Shown here in pieces: positions 27,565 through 36,804 of a stretch of 64,000 nt of DNA (its first letter is position 1; every line of letters starts with the position of its first letter). The stretch is from Flavobacterium sp. GTDB lineage: Bacteria; Bacteroidota; Bacteroidia; Flavobacteriales; Flavobacteriaceae. The notes beneath the pieces are model-generated. The model worked only from the letters and a program-made list of their open reading frames with translations, was not told the origin of the DNA and did no database searches. A program made the position numbers and the translations under genes. The stretch is taken from positions 62,001-126,000 of the forward strand of contig NZ_PNJW01000002.1 of the NCBI RefSeq assembly GCF_013822155.1. Reading direction: 5' to 3'.

Positions 27565-28385
27565 TAAAACACGGGTTTGCATTTTTTCTGCTTTTCATCA
27601 GTTTCTCACTTTATGCTCAAGAGGAAATGGTACAATCCATCTATTTTGATACGAATAAATCGGATGTTGATTTAAAACAAACTTCACAAATGGTTGATTT
27701 CATTAAAAAAATTGACAGTACACGGATTGAAAGTATTCAAATTTTTGGTTATTGCGACGATGTTGGAAAAGATGATTATAACAGAAAATTATCAACTGAA
27801 AGAGCCAATAAAGTAAAATCGAAAATTATCGACAACGGTATTACCAATAAAATCATTGTCACCATAGAAGGGAAAGGAAGAATCTTAATTGAGGATGATA
27901 TTGTTGATAACCTTCCGGCTGTTCGTTCAAAAAACAGACGTGTTGATGTGGTACTAAATTTAAAGCCGTTGCCTAAGGAAGATTTAAAAATTCCGGGAGT
28001 TTATCCAACGTTTACTAAAGACAATATTGTTGGCGATCGTATTGTGCTTTCTGATATGCTTTTTGAAAGAGGAAGCAGTGTTTTAACAGTGAAATGCAAA
28101 AATGAATTAGACAAAATGGCCAAACTTCTAAATAAATACAAAAATCTCCATATCGAAATACAAGGGCATGTTTGTTGTACCCCTCCCAACCATAAAGAAG
28201 CAATTGATAAAGCCACTAAAAAAAGAAAATTATCTCAAAACCGAGCTGAAAGCGTTTATAAATACTTGATTAGTAAAAAAATTGCCAAAGACCGATTAAC
28301 TTTTAAGGGATATGGTAATACGGTTTCGTTAGGTAAAAGTCCGGAATTGGATCGTCGGGTAGAATTAGTGATAACGAAACTTTAG
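27561..28385 (+). CDS. OmpA-family protein with two tandem OmpA-like domains
   Basis: A 274-residue protein with a signal peptide (to about 20, SLYAQ). It contains two OmpA-like peptidoglycan-binding domains in tandem: about 24-130 (IYFDTNKSDVD... NRRVDVVLN) and about 155-274 (DMLFERGSSVLTV... LDRRVELVITK). It has no barrel or lipobox, so it is a soluble periplasmic protein that probably bridges or bundles peptidoglycan. Coupled to the upstream S41 peptidase. The stop overlaps the convergent GNAT gene by 4 bp. Confidence 0.85.
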   Translation: MIKHGFAFFLLFISFSLYAQEEMVQSIYFDTNKSDVDLKQTSQMVDFIKKIDSTRIESIQIFGYCDDVGKDDYNRKLSTERANKVKSKIIDNGITNKIIVTIEGKGRILIEDDIVDNLPAVRSKNRRVDVVLNLKPLPKEDLKIPGVYPTFTKDNIVGDRIVLSDMLFERGSSVLTVKCKNELDKMAKLLNKYKNLHIEIQGHVCCTPPNHKEAIDKATKKRKLSQNRAESVYKYLISKKIAKDRLTFKGYGNTVSLGKSPELDRRVELVITKL

Positions 28386-28828
28386 CTTTTTTTCATTTCA
28401 ATATGCGGAATATCATCTTCGAGATACATTTCGCTGGTTTGAACAAATCCCAAGTTTTCATAGAATTTTTTCAAATACAATTGAGCTGAAATCGTGATAT
28501 TAGTTTCATTTAAAACCGTTTTTGTCACCTCAATGGCTTCCTGCATCAAATCATAACCCCATTTTCTGTCGCGATAAGCTTGCTTGACAACTACTCTGCC
28601 AATAGAGGCGGCTTCAAAATAATCACCGGGTTTAAAAATTCGGACATAAGCAACGATTTCATTGTTAAATGTTCCGATAAGATGAATGGCTTTTTCATCT
28701 TTCCCGTCAATATCCTGATAAACGCAATTTTGCTCCACTACAAAGACCTCACTTCTCAATTGTAGCACGAAGTAAAGTTCAGTTAGCGAAAGCTCGTTAA
28801 AACGCTTTATTTGGAATGTTAATTGCAT
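28382..28828 (-). CDS. GNAT family N-acetyltransferase (ElaA-like)
   Basis: A 148-residue single-domain GNAT protein. The N-terminal LYFVLQLRSEVFVVEQNCVYQDIDGKD is diagnostic of the ElaA subgroup. The acetyl-CoA loop is RDRKWGYDLM (about 88-97). The substrate is not known. It ends in a 4-bp convergent overlap with the OmpA-domain gene. Confidence 0.88.
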   Translation of the reverse strand: MQLTFQIKRFNELSLTELYFVLQLRSEVFVVEQNCVYQDIDGKDEKAIHLIGTFNNEIVAYVRIFKPGDYFEAASIGRVVVKQAYRDRKWGYDLMQEAIEVTKTVLNETNITISAQLYLKKFYENLGFVQTSEMYLEDDIPHIEMKKS

Positions 28829-28835
28829 AAAAAAA

Positions 28836-28853
28836 GGGAAGCTAAAACTTCCC
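28836..28853 (-). terminator. Terminator after the DUF4837 gene
   Basis: GGGAAG/CTTCCC stem with a 6-nt loop, followed on the minus strand by seven T residues that run up to the start of the GNAT gene. It ends the transglycosylase-DUF4837 unit. Confidence 0.75.
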
Positions 28854-28859
28854 GTAAAT

Positions 28860-29831
28860 TTATAATAGTTTAATCGATTTAATTATCGATTCTAATTCGT
28901 GCATTAAATCTCTTTTTGATTGAGATGGATTGTAACAAAACCCTTCAATAATTAAATAACGATTGTTTTTTTCGTCTTTTATCGCATAGTTAATAAACGG
29001 TCCGGCCATAAAATCGTTTTTCAATTCCCAGGTTCCTTTGGTTTCATAGGTTTTTTTACCATCTAAAATTGTGTAAAAAAAATAGGGTGAATACGCTGCT
29101 TCAGTAACCATAAACGTATTTGGCAATGTTCCCTGAATGTGCTTTTGACCAATAGAATCACGCATTTGAATGATATTGGTCATTGTATTCGAATCTTTCT
29201 GAATAGTGCTCAGGGGAACTTCATATATCAATAGACTAGCATTTCCGGAGGTAAGCTCTTTTCGAATCCAAAAAAACTTTTCCTCTTCAATAATATAACG
29301 GTACGCCGAAGGTAATTTTAAACTCGCTTTAAATTTGGTTTTTATTTTCGTATCGTTTAATAACGATTTTGCAATACGTTTTTGGTTTTCAGCTATTTCT
29401 GTTTTCTTGAATTTTTTAATTATTTCCTGCGAATGAGTTTCTAATAATTTGATAATTTCAGAAACAGAACCCCCAGAAATATGAGCCACATTTTGAGGTT
29501 GTGCAAACTCGTTTTCTTTTAGTTCAAAAGCGTTGTTCTCCTTTTTTAAAACCACCAAAATATTTCTGCTGTTGGTCATAAAACCTTCAAATAAATTGGG
29601 AGCATATTGTTTGATTGTAAACAAAGGTTCTTCTTGAGGCAAACCATCAACCGGAGCGGCAAATTTATTACGAATGCTGTCACCCACTTCGCCATTCCAC
29701 AATTGATTATCAATAATCACAGAAAGGTGATTAATTTTACCGGATGATTCTTTATAGACCGTTCCGGACTTTTCCTCTTTGCAAGACACTATAAAAGTGG
29801 TACAAAAAAGGAGAATAAAAATATTTTTCAT
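28860..29831 (-). CDS. DUF4837 family lipoprotein
   Basis: A 323-residue protein with a lipoprotein signal (FIVSCKEEKSG, Cys at about 17). The body fits the DUF4837 family, which is restricted to Bacteroidota; recognisable are SGKINHLSVIIDNQLWNGEVG near the N-terminus and FINYAIKDEKNNRYLIIEGFCYNPSQ near the C-terminus. The function is unknown. It follows the LysM transglycosylase by 29 bp and is likely co-transcribed, which suggests an envelope role. Confidence 0.85.
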   Translation of the reverse strand: MKNIFILLFCTTFIVSCKEEKSGTVYKESSGKINHLSVIIDNQLWNGEVGDSIRNKFAAPVDGLPQEEPLFTIKQYAPNLFEGFMTNSRNILVVLKKENNAFELKENEFAQPQNVAHISGGSVSEIIKLLETHSQEIIKKFKKTEIAENQKRIAKSLLNDTKIKTKFKASLKLPSAYRYIIEEEKFFWIRKELTSGNASLLIYEVPLSTIQKDSNTMTNIIQMRDSIGQKHIQGTLPNTFMVTEAAYSPYFFYTILDGKKTYETKGTWELKNDFMAGPFINYAIKDEKNNRYLIIEGFCYNPSQSKRDLMHELESIIKSIKLL

Positions 29832-29860
29832 GATAGTATTTTAATAGGAATGGGCAATTT

Positions 29861-31789
29861 TTATCCGCTGATTTTTAGTTTCATTCCCGGTTTAATATTT
29901 CCACCACTAATACCGTTCCATTTTTTTAAATCAGAGACTGTAACACCTTTTATTTTTTTAGAAATACTAAACAAAGAGTCGCCTTTTTTCACAATATAAA
30001 TATCTTCTTTATTAAAAGTAGAATGTTTTTCAGGTTTTTGAGTTTTAACCTCGGCTACTATTTCTTCTTTTTCCGGAACGATAATTTTTAAAGTTGACCC
30101 TAATTTTACATTATAATCCTCTAAATTATTCCATTTCTTGATATCATCTATACCTACTCCATATTTTTTGGCGATTGTACTTAAATTATCTCCGCTTTGT
30201 ACAACATAATTTTCGGTTTTTTCTTGATTTATATCCGCCGAAACTAATAATTTTGAACCAAGTTGAATATTTTCATCTTTTAGGTTATTCCATTCTTTTA
30301 AATCCTCTTTAGTAACGCTGTATTTTTGAGCAATGCTATATAAATTTTCTCCTCTTTCTACTAAATGAAATTTAGTGGAATCCTTTTCTTTTTCAGATTT
30401 TGATTTAATGGTATCGTTTGAAATAGCTACTGATTTATCAGCTGCTTTCTTAGGAGCTACTGCCACAGCTTCATCCGTTATAATTTTCAAACTTTTACCG
30501 GTTGCTACCTTATTTGATTTTAATTTATTCCATTTTTTTAATTCAGAAATAGTAACACCATATTTTTTAGAAATTCCTCCTAATGATTCTCCTTTTCTTA
30601 CTTTGTGGTATTTTGTTTTAGAAACCATTCCTTCTGAAACATATGCTTGGTTTGAAGTAAAAGGTTTCTCTCTTTTATTAAAATCATACTCAGTGTAAGC
30701 ATAAATTTTACTTTCATTTGAAGTAAAAACTGCCACTTTATCAATTGGTAATCTCACAAAATGCTTTTTATCAACCATATAAGGCACATAATCGCGTTTG
30801 TATTGTGGGTTTAAAAATCGCAATTGCTCTACTGAAATACTCAATAAATCCGATAGTTGTTTAAAAGTCATTTTGTTTTTAACCATTATGGTATCTGTTT
30901 CAAAATGATTTACAACTGCTTTATTGGGTTTTATACCATGTTCTTTGTGAAATTCAAACACATACATAGTTGCGATGAAAGCCGGTACATAACCTTGAGT
31001 TTCTTGAGGTAAATAGGGTCTGATGTTCCAATAATTTTGTTTTCCACCGGAACGGCGAATTGCTTTACTTACATTTCCCGGGCCGGCATTATAAGACGCC
31101 AAAACCAAATCCCAATCGCCAAAGATGGCATACATATTCACCATATATTGACAAGCCGCTTCTGTAGCTTTCAACATATCGCTTCGTTCATCTGTATAGG
31201 TTGTAATATCTAAATTATATTGCTTTCCGGTTCCGTACATAAATTGCCACAAACCGGTAGCCCCGGCTTTAGAAACAGCTAATGGATTCAAAGCTGATTC
31301 AACAACGGCTAAATATTTAATTTCTAGGGGAACATTGTATTTAGCTAATGACTCTTCAAAAATTGGAAAATAGTATTGAGACAATGACATCAATCGCTCG
31401 TATGCTTTTTTTCTATTTTTAAGATAGTGCTTAATGATATTCTCTAAACCCTTGTTGTATTCAATGTGAAAAGCCGATTTAGAATCTAAAATTTTCAACC
31501 GTTCTTTCAATAAATCGGTTGATAAATCATAGTCTACATTATTTTCCGGATTTACATTTTGGATATCTGCAATCATTTCGTTAAACAAATCCTGATTGCT
31601 TAATTCACTCATCCAACGTTCGTCTACACAAGAAGCAACTTCATGCTTAACAAAGCTTTGCTTAATAGAATCTAAATAAGAAATTTTAGGTTCAACTTTT
31701 TGATTAATGCTCACAATTGTAGAATCTTGAGCATGAAACAAAGTAGAAAAAAGTAAAACGGTGGCGAGTGTGGTATTTCGTAAATTCAT
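29861..31789 (-). CDS. LysM-containing lytic transglycosylase (MltD-like)
   Basis: A 642-residue periplasmic peptidoglycan lyase. Signal peptide to about residue 21 (TLFHAQ). The SLT domain (about 95-260) carries VVESALNPLAVSKAGATGLW with the catalytic glutamate. Four LysM modules follow, each with a GESL/GENL/GDNL/GDSL turn, in the C-terminal 250 residues. A longer frame begins at 31852, but the promoter -7 element TATGTTTG at 31834-31841 lies inside that extension, so the start at 31789 is preferred. It heads an operon with the DUF4837 lipoprotein gene. Confidence 0.93.
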   Translation of the reverse strand: MNLRNTTLATVLLFSTLFHAQDSTIVSINQKVEPKISYLDSIKQSFVKHEVASCVDERWMSELSNQDLFNEMIADIQNVNPENNVDYDLSTDLLKERLKILDSKSAFHIEYNKGLENIIKHYLKNRKKAYERLMSLSQYYFPIFEESLAKYNVPLEIKYLAVVESALNPLAVSKAGATGLWQFMYGTGKQYNLDITTYTDERSDMLKATEAACQYMVNMYAIFGDWDLVLASYNAGPGNVSKAIRRSGGKQNYWNIRPYLPQETQGYVPAFIATMYVFEFHKEHGIKPNKAVVNHFETDTIMVKNKMTFKQLSDLLSISVEQLRFLNPQYKRDYVPYMVDKKHFVRLPIDKVAVFTSNESKIYAYTEYDFNKREKPFTSNQAYVSEGMVSKTKYHKVRKGESLGGISKKYGVTISELKKWNKLKSNKVATGKSLKIITDEAVAVAPKKAADKSVAISNDTIKSKSEKEKDSTKFHLVERGENLYSIAQKYSVTKEDLKEWNNLKDENIQLGSKLLVSADINQEKTENYVVQSGDNLSTIAKKYGVGIDDIKKWNNLEDYNVKLGSTLKIIVPEKEEIVAEVKTQKPEKHSTFNKEDIYIVKKGDSLFSISKKIKGVTVSDLKKWNGISGGNIKPGMKLKISG

Positions 31790-31833
31790 TGTTATTGGTA
31801 ATCTTTTATTTATCAGATGATTATCTGTTCTTG

Positions 31834-31841
31834 CAAACATA
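31834..31841 (-). promoter_or_regulatory. -7 element of the transglycosylase gene
   Basis: Minus-strand TATGTTTG matches TAnnTTTG. It places transcription start near 31827 and thereby decides the start codon at 31789. Confidence 0.6.
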
Positions 31842-31888
31842 ATTATATACAACGATAAAAACTGTTTATTTATTGTTAAAAGTGCTCT

Positions 31889-33076
31889 TTAATCTAAAAT
31901 TGCCGCAATTCCCGGCAAGGTTCTTCCTTCAAGCATTTCCAACATTGCTCCACCACCGGTAGAAACATAACTCATTTTATCTTCTAATCCGAATTGTTTA
32001 ACCGCAGCGACAGAATCGCCTCCACCTACTAATGAAAATGCACCTTGAGCGGTTGATTCTGCAATATAATTTCCTAAAGCAATCGTTCCATGAGCAAACG
32101 CTTCCATTTCAAAAACACCTAAAGGACCATTCCATAAAATGGTTTTTGAATTCATGATCACGGCTTTAAAATTTTCCAATGATTTTGGTCCGGCATCCAA
32201 TCCTTGCCATCCGTCCGGAATTTCACGCACATCAACAATCTGTGTGTTAGCGTCGTTTGAAAAAGCATCTGCAGCAACTACATCAACCGGAATATGGATA
32301 TGTACATTTTTTTCTTTAGCCAAGTGTAAAATATCCAATGCTAATTGTAATTTATCATCTTCACAAATTGAATTTCCTACTTTTCCGCCTAATGCTTTGA
32401 TAAAAGTAAAAGTCATTCCGCCTCCAATAATCATGTGGTCAACTTTGTCTAAAATATTTTCGATGACCGTAATTTTTGATGAAACTTTTGAACCACCAAG
32501 TACTGCTGTTACCGGTTTTACACTATTTTTCAAAACCTTATTTAAACTTTCAATTTCTTTAGCCAACAACATGCCAAAACATTTTTGATTTGGAAAAAAC
32601 TGAGCAATTATGGTCGTAGAAGCATGAGCTCTGTGAGCAGTTCCGAATGCATCATTCACATAAATATCACCTAAAGAAGCTAATTTTTTTGAAAATTCTA
32701 AATCTCCCGCTTCTTCTTCTTTATAAAAACGAAGATTTTCTAAAAGTAATACTTCGCCTGCTTTTAAATTATTAGCCGCTTTTTCAGCAATTTCACCAAT
32801 ACAATCTGACGCAAATTGAACCGGAACACCTAAAACTTCTGAAATTTTTGCCACAATATGACGTAAAGAAAATTCGTCTTGCACTCCTTTTGGACGACCT
32901 AAGTGTGACATTAAAATGACACTTCCGCCATCTGCTAAAATTTTATCTATCGTAGGTTTAGCAGCCTCAATTCTGTTGGCATCCGTTACATTAAATTTTT
33001 CATCTAAAGGCACATTAAAATCAACTCTAATTAATGCTTTTTTGTTGTTGAAATTAAAATCAAAAAGGGTTTTCAT
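31889..33076 (-). CDS. pgk: Phosphoglycerate kinase
   Basis: A 395-residue glycolytic enzyme that transfers phosphate between 1,3-bisphosphoglycerate and ADP. N-terminal signature [10 protein letters not shown] with substrate residues [12 protein letters not shown] and MSHLGRPKG. The nucleotide side shows [12 protein letters not shown] and [13 protein letters not shown], with GGGDSVAAV near the end. Normal length. A TATATTTG element lies upstream. Confidence 0.97.
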   Translation of the reverse strand: MKTLFDFNFNNKKALIRVDFNVPLDEKFNVTDANRIEAAKPTIDKILADGGSVILMSHLGRPKGVQDEFSLRHIVAKISEVLGVPVQFASDCIGEIAEKAANNLKAGEVLLLENLRFYKEEEAGDLEFSKKLASLGDIYVNDAFGTAHRAHASTTIIAQFFPNQKCFGMLLAKEIESLNKVLKNSVKPVTAVLGGSKVSSKITVIENILDKVDHMIIGGGMTFTFIKALGGKVGNSICEDDKLQLALDILHLAKEKNVHIHIPVDVVAADAFSNDANTQIVDVREIPDGWQGLDAGPKSLENFKAVIMNSKTILWNGPLGVFEMEAFAHGTIALGNYIAESTAQGAFSLVGGGDSVAAVKQFGLEDKMSYVSTGGGAMLEMLEGRTLPGIAAILD

Positions 33077-33110
33077 TTTTATAAATTTTAGTTGTTATGT
33101 CAAATTTTCA

Positions 33111-33118
33111 CAAATATA
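33111..33118 (-). promoter_or_regulatory. -7 element of pgk
   Basis: Minus-strand TATATTTG, 34 bp before the pgk ATG. No -33 TTG at standard spacing. Confidence 0.55.
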
Positions 33119-33163
33119 ATTTTTTAAAAAATAACTATATTTGATATAAATCATGTTTTGGTT

Positions 33164-35038
33164 TTATTCTGTAATATTGACAATTAAAATCCACAATTCC
33201 TCAAAATATGTGTTTTTTAGTTTAGATTCCCGCAATGCGTCTGCTTCCGCTCTCGTATTTACAAAATCCAGATAAACATACATAAAGTTATTTTCAGGAC
33301 TGGTAAAATAATTAGGGTCGAGTCCGCTATCCCTTAGTTTCATCATAAATTTAGCGGCATTTACTCTTTCGTTAAAAACATTGGCTACTAAATAATAGCC
33401 TTTTGGCATGTCAATGTTGTTTAATCGTTGAACTGAATTATTGACTGAATTTTCAGGAAAATTAGATTTTTTATCTTCCTTTTTCAAATCGGTAGTAGAA
33501 ACTAATTTAGGATCAACCGGTTTTTGTTTCTGTTTTGATTGAGCAGAAAGATTCTCGCTTTTCTCTGAATTTATAGTACCGGATGAGGTCACAACTTTTG
33601 CTTCAGGTGATGTTTTAGCAACTTCCTTTTCCTTAGGCTTTGAATTTGTGTTTGCCACAATATCAGTTGTACTTGGAACTGAAGTTGCGTTTGGTTTTGC
33701 TGACTTATCCTTTGTTTTTGTTACCGCTTTTACCTCTGGTTTCAAACTTGTCTCGGTTTCATCAACTTTTGGCTTAAATGCATTTTCAGCAATTGTTTGA
33801 GGACTTGGTTCCTGAATAATTTCTTTATTGGTGGTTTTATCAACCAATTTGAATTTTTTGTCTTCAAAAACTACTTTAGTATTGTCTTGCGGTTGTTCAA
33901 TTTGAATTTTAGAAGGTTTGATTTCAATGTTTAACGCACAGAAGAACATATAAAAAACATCGCCTGAAGATTTGAAGCTAACTCTGGCATCTTTAGCATT
34001 ATTGCCTATTTTAGAATTGTTTGGATTGCGTAAAGTTGTAATCAACGCATCATAACCCAACGTGTTTTTACTGTCCGGAATTCGATATTGAAAATTTTCG
34101 TCCTCAATTGTAATTGAACTGTCGAAAAAGTTGCTGTATTTTCGTGTTCCGGTTTTAATATTTGAAAGACTGGTATTTGTAGAGGAACTAAACATTAATA
34201 AATCTCCATCCACATTAAAATCACCTTCCAAAGCAGAACAGGCAAGTTTTACAACAACATCTCCTTCCGGTTGAGTTTCAAAATTTTTAAAATTAATGTC
34301 AACTCTTTCACCGGATGCTCCTGCAAAACCATCGTAGGAACTAATATACTTTTCGGTCATGGATAAATCTTCATACACAAAAATAATTGTCCATCCTGCA
34401 GCTGAACCTCCAATTAATGTGCCTTGCGTAGCTTTTATGTTTGCAACTGTATAAAACCCAAATGGGTTTTCTATTTCTTTCACATAGGGTGTAATGTCAG
34501 CATATACAGTATAAGGAGCAACTTCTTTGAGGTTTTTATCTTTTATTCCATCAAAAATAATTTCTCCTTTAATCGATTTATATTCTTTTTGCGTTGGAAA
34601 TTTGACCAAAACTTCATCAAAAAACTCTCTTGTTTTATCAAAAGCAACAAATTTATCTTCTCCTTTTTTATAGCCACTTTCATATTTATAGGTTGCAGAC
34701 CAATATAGACCGGCATAAATGATTTTTTTTGATTCTTCATTCTTCAAAAACAATGCGGCACTACTGGAAGAAAAAGTTTCCTTATCTGTATCAATATCGA
34801 TATATTCCATATCCATTTCATCATTTGAAAGTGTTTCAAATGTTTTGTCATTAAATGGCATATTTGTAGAATTTTTTTTATCAATCCTATTCAGTACAGA
34901 ATTGGCAATAATAGTCATATCGCCTTTTACATTGACTTTGTAACGTTCTTTAAACGGAACAGCCAATTGTGCGTTACTCCAAGAGGAGAAAATTAAAAAA
35001 ACAATAAAAAGTGCGTTCTTACATCTTTTTAGATTCAT
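33164..35038 (-). CDS. Secreted protein: SprB-type N-terminal domain + disordered linker + SPOR-like tail
   Basis: A 624-residue exported protein (signal peptide to about 23, SSWSNAQ). Residues 25-320 align by eye with the N-terminal domain of the SprB-like giant starting at 59827 (shared KGDMTII/LISN, MEYIDIDTD/MQYIDVDGD, FSSSSA, KIIYAGLYWSATY, and GGWTIFFVYE-like phrases). A Lys/Ser/Pro-rich linker (about 330-545) leads to a C-terminal SPOR-like domain (about 550-624) that matches the tail of the PorP/SprF protein at 57824 (shared ANVF, NNFMYVYL/NNFRYVYL, TYFEE-WI). The function is unknown; peptidoglycan binding via the tail is inferred. An ATG at 35083 is possible but gives a poor signal peptide. 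Confidence 0.82.
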   Translation of the reverse strand: MNLKRCKNALFIVFLIFSSWSNAQLAVPFKERYKVNVKGDMTIIANSVLNRIDKKNSTNMPFNDKTFETLSNDEMDMEYIDIDTDKETFSSSSAALFLKNEESKKIIYAGLYWSATYKYESGYKKGEDKFVAFDKTREFFDEVLVKFPTQKEYKSIKGEIIFDGIKDKNLKEVAPYTVYADITPYVKEIENPFGFYTVANIKATQGTLIGGSAAGWTIIFVYEDLSMTEKYISSYDGFAGASGERVDINFKNFETQPEGDVVVKLACSALEGDFNVDGDLLMFSSSTNTSLSNIKTGTRKYSNFFDSSITIEDENFQYRIPDSKNTLGYDALITTLRNPNNSKIGNNAKDARVSFKSSGDVFYMFFCALNIEIKPSKIQIEQPQDNTKVVFEDKKFKLVDKTTNKEIIQEPSPQTIAENAFKPKVDETETSLKPEVKAVTKTKDKSAKPNATSVPSTTDIVANTNSKPKEKEVAKTSPEAKVVTSSGTINSEKSENLSAQSKQKQKPVDPKLVSTTDLKKEDKKSNFPENSVNNSVQRLNNIDMPKGYYLVANVFNERVNAAKFMMKLRDSGLDPNYFTSPENNFMYVYLDFVNTRAEADALRESKLKNTYFEELWILIVNITE

Positions 35039-35092
35039 ATACGTACTCATATTTGAATGATATAAAGCTTTGGGGTTCAACATTCACGGTTA

Positions 35093-35100
35093 CAAAGGTA
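35093..35100 (-). promoter_or_regulatory. -7 element of the SPOR-tailed secreted protein gene
   Basis: Minus-strand TACCTTTG, about 55 bp before the chosen ATG at 35038. Use of the alternative ATG at 35083 would leave almost no leader. Confidence 0.55.
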
Positions 35101-35253
35101 ATAAAGACGAACGACAAAAAGGCTTGTTTTGTAGATTAAAGTAAGAAAATGATGTGTTTTTGTGTATTAGCTATTTATATAATTGACTTTTTAAGTTAGA
35201 TTTTAAAGTTTGAATCTGTTTAACACAGCATTTTTTTAGGCAAAAAAATAGTT

Positions 35254-35261
35254 TATATTTG
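35254..35261 (+). promoter_or_regulatory. -7 element of the delta' gene
   Basis: TATATTTG ends only 4 bp before the ATG at 35266, so the transcript may start at or next to the initiation codon (leaderless or nearly so). Confidence 0.55.
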
Positions 35262-35265
35262 CTTT

Positions 35266-36414
35266 ATGCAGTTTTCACAAATACTAGGACAAGAACATAT
35301 CAAAAACCACCTTACTCAAAGTGTTCAATTGGGAAGAATTCCGCATGCTCAACTTTTTGTGGGTCCTGAAGGGTCTGGCACTTTGCCTATGGCTATAGCT
35401 TATGCTCAATATCTATTATGTTCGAATAATGGAGTTGAAAATTCTGGCGGAAATGAATCTTGTAATTTAAAATTTCTTCATTTTGCTCATCCTGATTTAC
35501 ATTTTATTTATCCCACAGTTACTACTGAAGAGGTAAAATCTAAACCCAAAAGTATTGATTTTATTCAGGAATGGCGAGAGTTTTTAAATCTGAATACGTA
35601 CGGCGGCCTCTTTGATTGGTTTAAAATACTGGATGTTAAAAACAAACAGGGAGAAATTAGGGTTGACGATGCTCAGGAAATTGTTAGATCTCTTTCTCTA
35701 AAATCATATGAAGGCGGTTATAAAGTCATGATTATTTGGATGGCCGATAAAATGAATATTGAAGCCTCCAATAAATTGTTGAAAATTTTAGAAGAACCCA
35801 CTGATAGAACTGTTTTCATTCTAATTACCGAAAAGGAAGAAGACTTAATTCAAACAATTCGCTCACGCTGCCAGGTTTTGGACTTTAACGGATTACCTGA
35901 ACAAGTGATTGCTGAAGCGTTAGTGAAACAAGAGAAATTAGACCAAAATACTGCTTCAAAAATTGCTCGCCAAGCACAGGGAAATTACAATAAAGCTCTG
36001 AAATTAATTAGTGAAGACAACGAGGATTTACCTTTTGAACAATGGTTTGTAATCTGGGTTCGTGCTGCTTTTAAAGCGAAAGGAAATGCCGCGGCTATTC
36101 ATGAATTAATTGAATGGAGTGAGGAAATAGCAAAAATGGGTCGTGAAACGCAAAAGAAATTTTTGACGTATTGTTTGGAAATGTTTCGTCAAGCCTTATT
36201 GTTAAACTATCAAGCAACTTCATTGGTTTATTTAGAACCAAAAGTTGAAAAATTTAAATTGGAAAACTTTGCCCCGTTTGTAAACGGCAATAACATTATA
36301 GACATTTACAAAGAACTAAACGATGCTATTTACCACATTGAACGCAATGGGAATGCAAAAATTATTTTAACTGATTTATCTATCAAACTAACCCGTTTAA
36401 TACATAAAAAATAA
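35266..36414 (+). CDS. holB: DNA polymerase III delta' subunit
   Basis: A 382-residue AAA+ clamp-loader protein. Hallmarks: FSQILGQEHIKNHL, a P-loop-like VGPEGSGTLPMA lacking the lysine (typical of non-ATPase delta'), NKLLKILEEPTDRTVFILITE and the SRC-type sensor IRSRCQVLDF. It loads the beta clamp together with gamma/tau and delta. It is followed after 4 bp by a DoxX gene, an operon partner of no obvious relation. Confidence 0.9.
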   Translation: MQFSQILGQEHIKNHLTQSVQLGRIPHAQLFVGPEGSGTLPMAIAYAQYLLCSNNGVENSGGNESCNLKFLHFAHPDLHFIYPTVTTEEVKSKPKSIDFIQEWREFLNLNTYGGLFDWFKILDVKNKQGEIRVDDAQEIVRSLSLKSYEGGYKVMIIWMADKMNIEASNKLLKILEEPTDRTVFILITEKEEDLIQTIRSRCQVLDFNGLPEQVIAEALVKQEKLDQNTASKIARQAQGNYNKALKLISEDNEDLPFEQWFVIWVRAAFKAKGNAAAIHELIEWSEEIAKMGRETQKKFLTYCLEMFRQALLLNYQATSLVYLEPKVEKFKLENFAPFVNGNNIIDIYKELNDAIYHIERNGNAKIILTDLSIKLTRLIHKK

Positions 36415-36418
36415 ACCT

Positions 36419-36802
36419 ATGAACAATCCAGCTTCTTTTTTAATATTACTTTTTTTAGCGATTACTTTTTTGCAATCCGGTTACGATAAACTCTTTTATT
36501 GGAACGATAATTTAGGATGGTTGAAAGGCCATTTTTCCAAAACAATTCTCAAAAATATGGTTCCGTTAGCTTTGGCTAAAATACTGGTTTTAGAACTTAT
36601 TTCAGGAATTTTAGCCATCGCAGGGATGGTTCAGTTACTTTACAACGGTGAACGTGAATACGGTTTTTATGCAGGTGTGATGAGTTGTGTTACGTTGATT
36701 TTTTTACTTTTCGGACAACGATTAGCAAAGGACTATGACGGTGCACGAACTATTGTGATTTACTTTGTTCCGGCTGTTCTGGTAGTTTATTGGCTGAATT
36801 AA
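36419..36802 (+). CDS. DoxX-family membrane protein
   Basis: A 127-residue integral membrane protein with four predicted membrane segments (about 5-20, 45-72, 78-100, 108-126). N-terminal LLFLAITFLQSGYDKLFYW is typical of the DoxX-like group. Such proteins are linked to redox or quinone functions in other taxa; its role here is unknown. Its stop lies 2 bp from the stop of the convergent helicase gene, leaving no terminator between. Confidence 0.8.
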   Translation: MNNPASFLILLFLAITFLQSGYDKLFYWNDNLGWLKGHFSKTILKNMVPLALAKILVLELISGILAIAGMVQLLYNGEREYGFYAGVMSCVTLIFLLFGQRLAKDYDGARTIVIYFVPAVLVVYWLN

Positions 36803-36804
36803 AA

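Noticed and set aside
32139..32588. 149-residue plus-strand ORF
   Set aside because: It lies antisense within pgk, whose frame is complete and well conserved.
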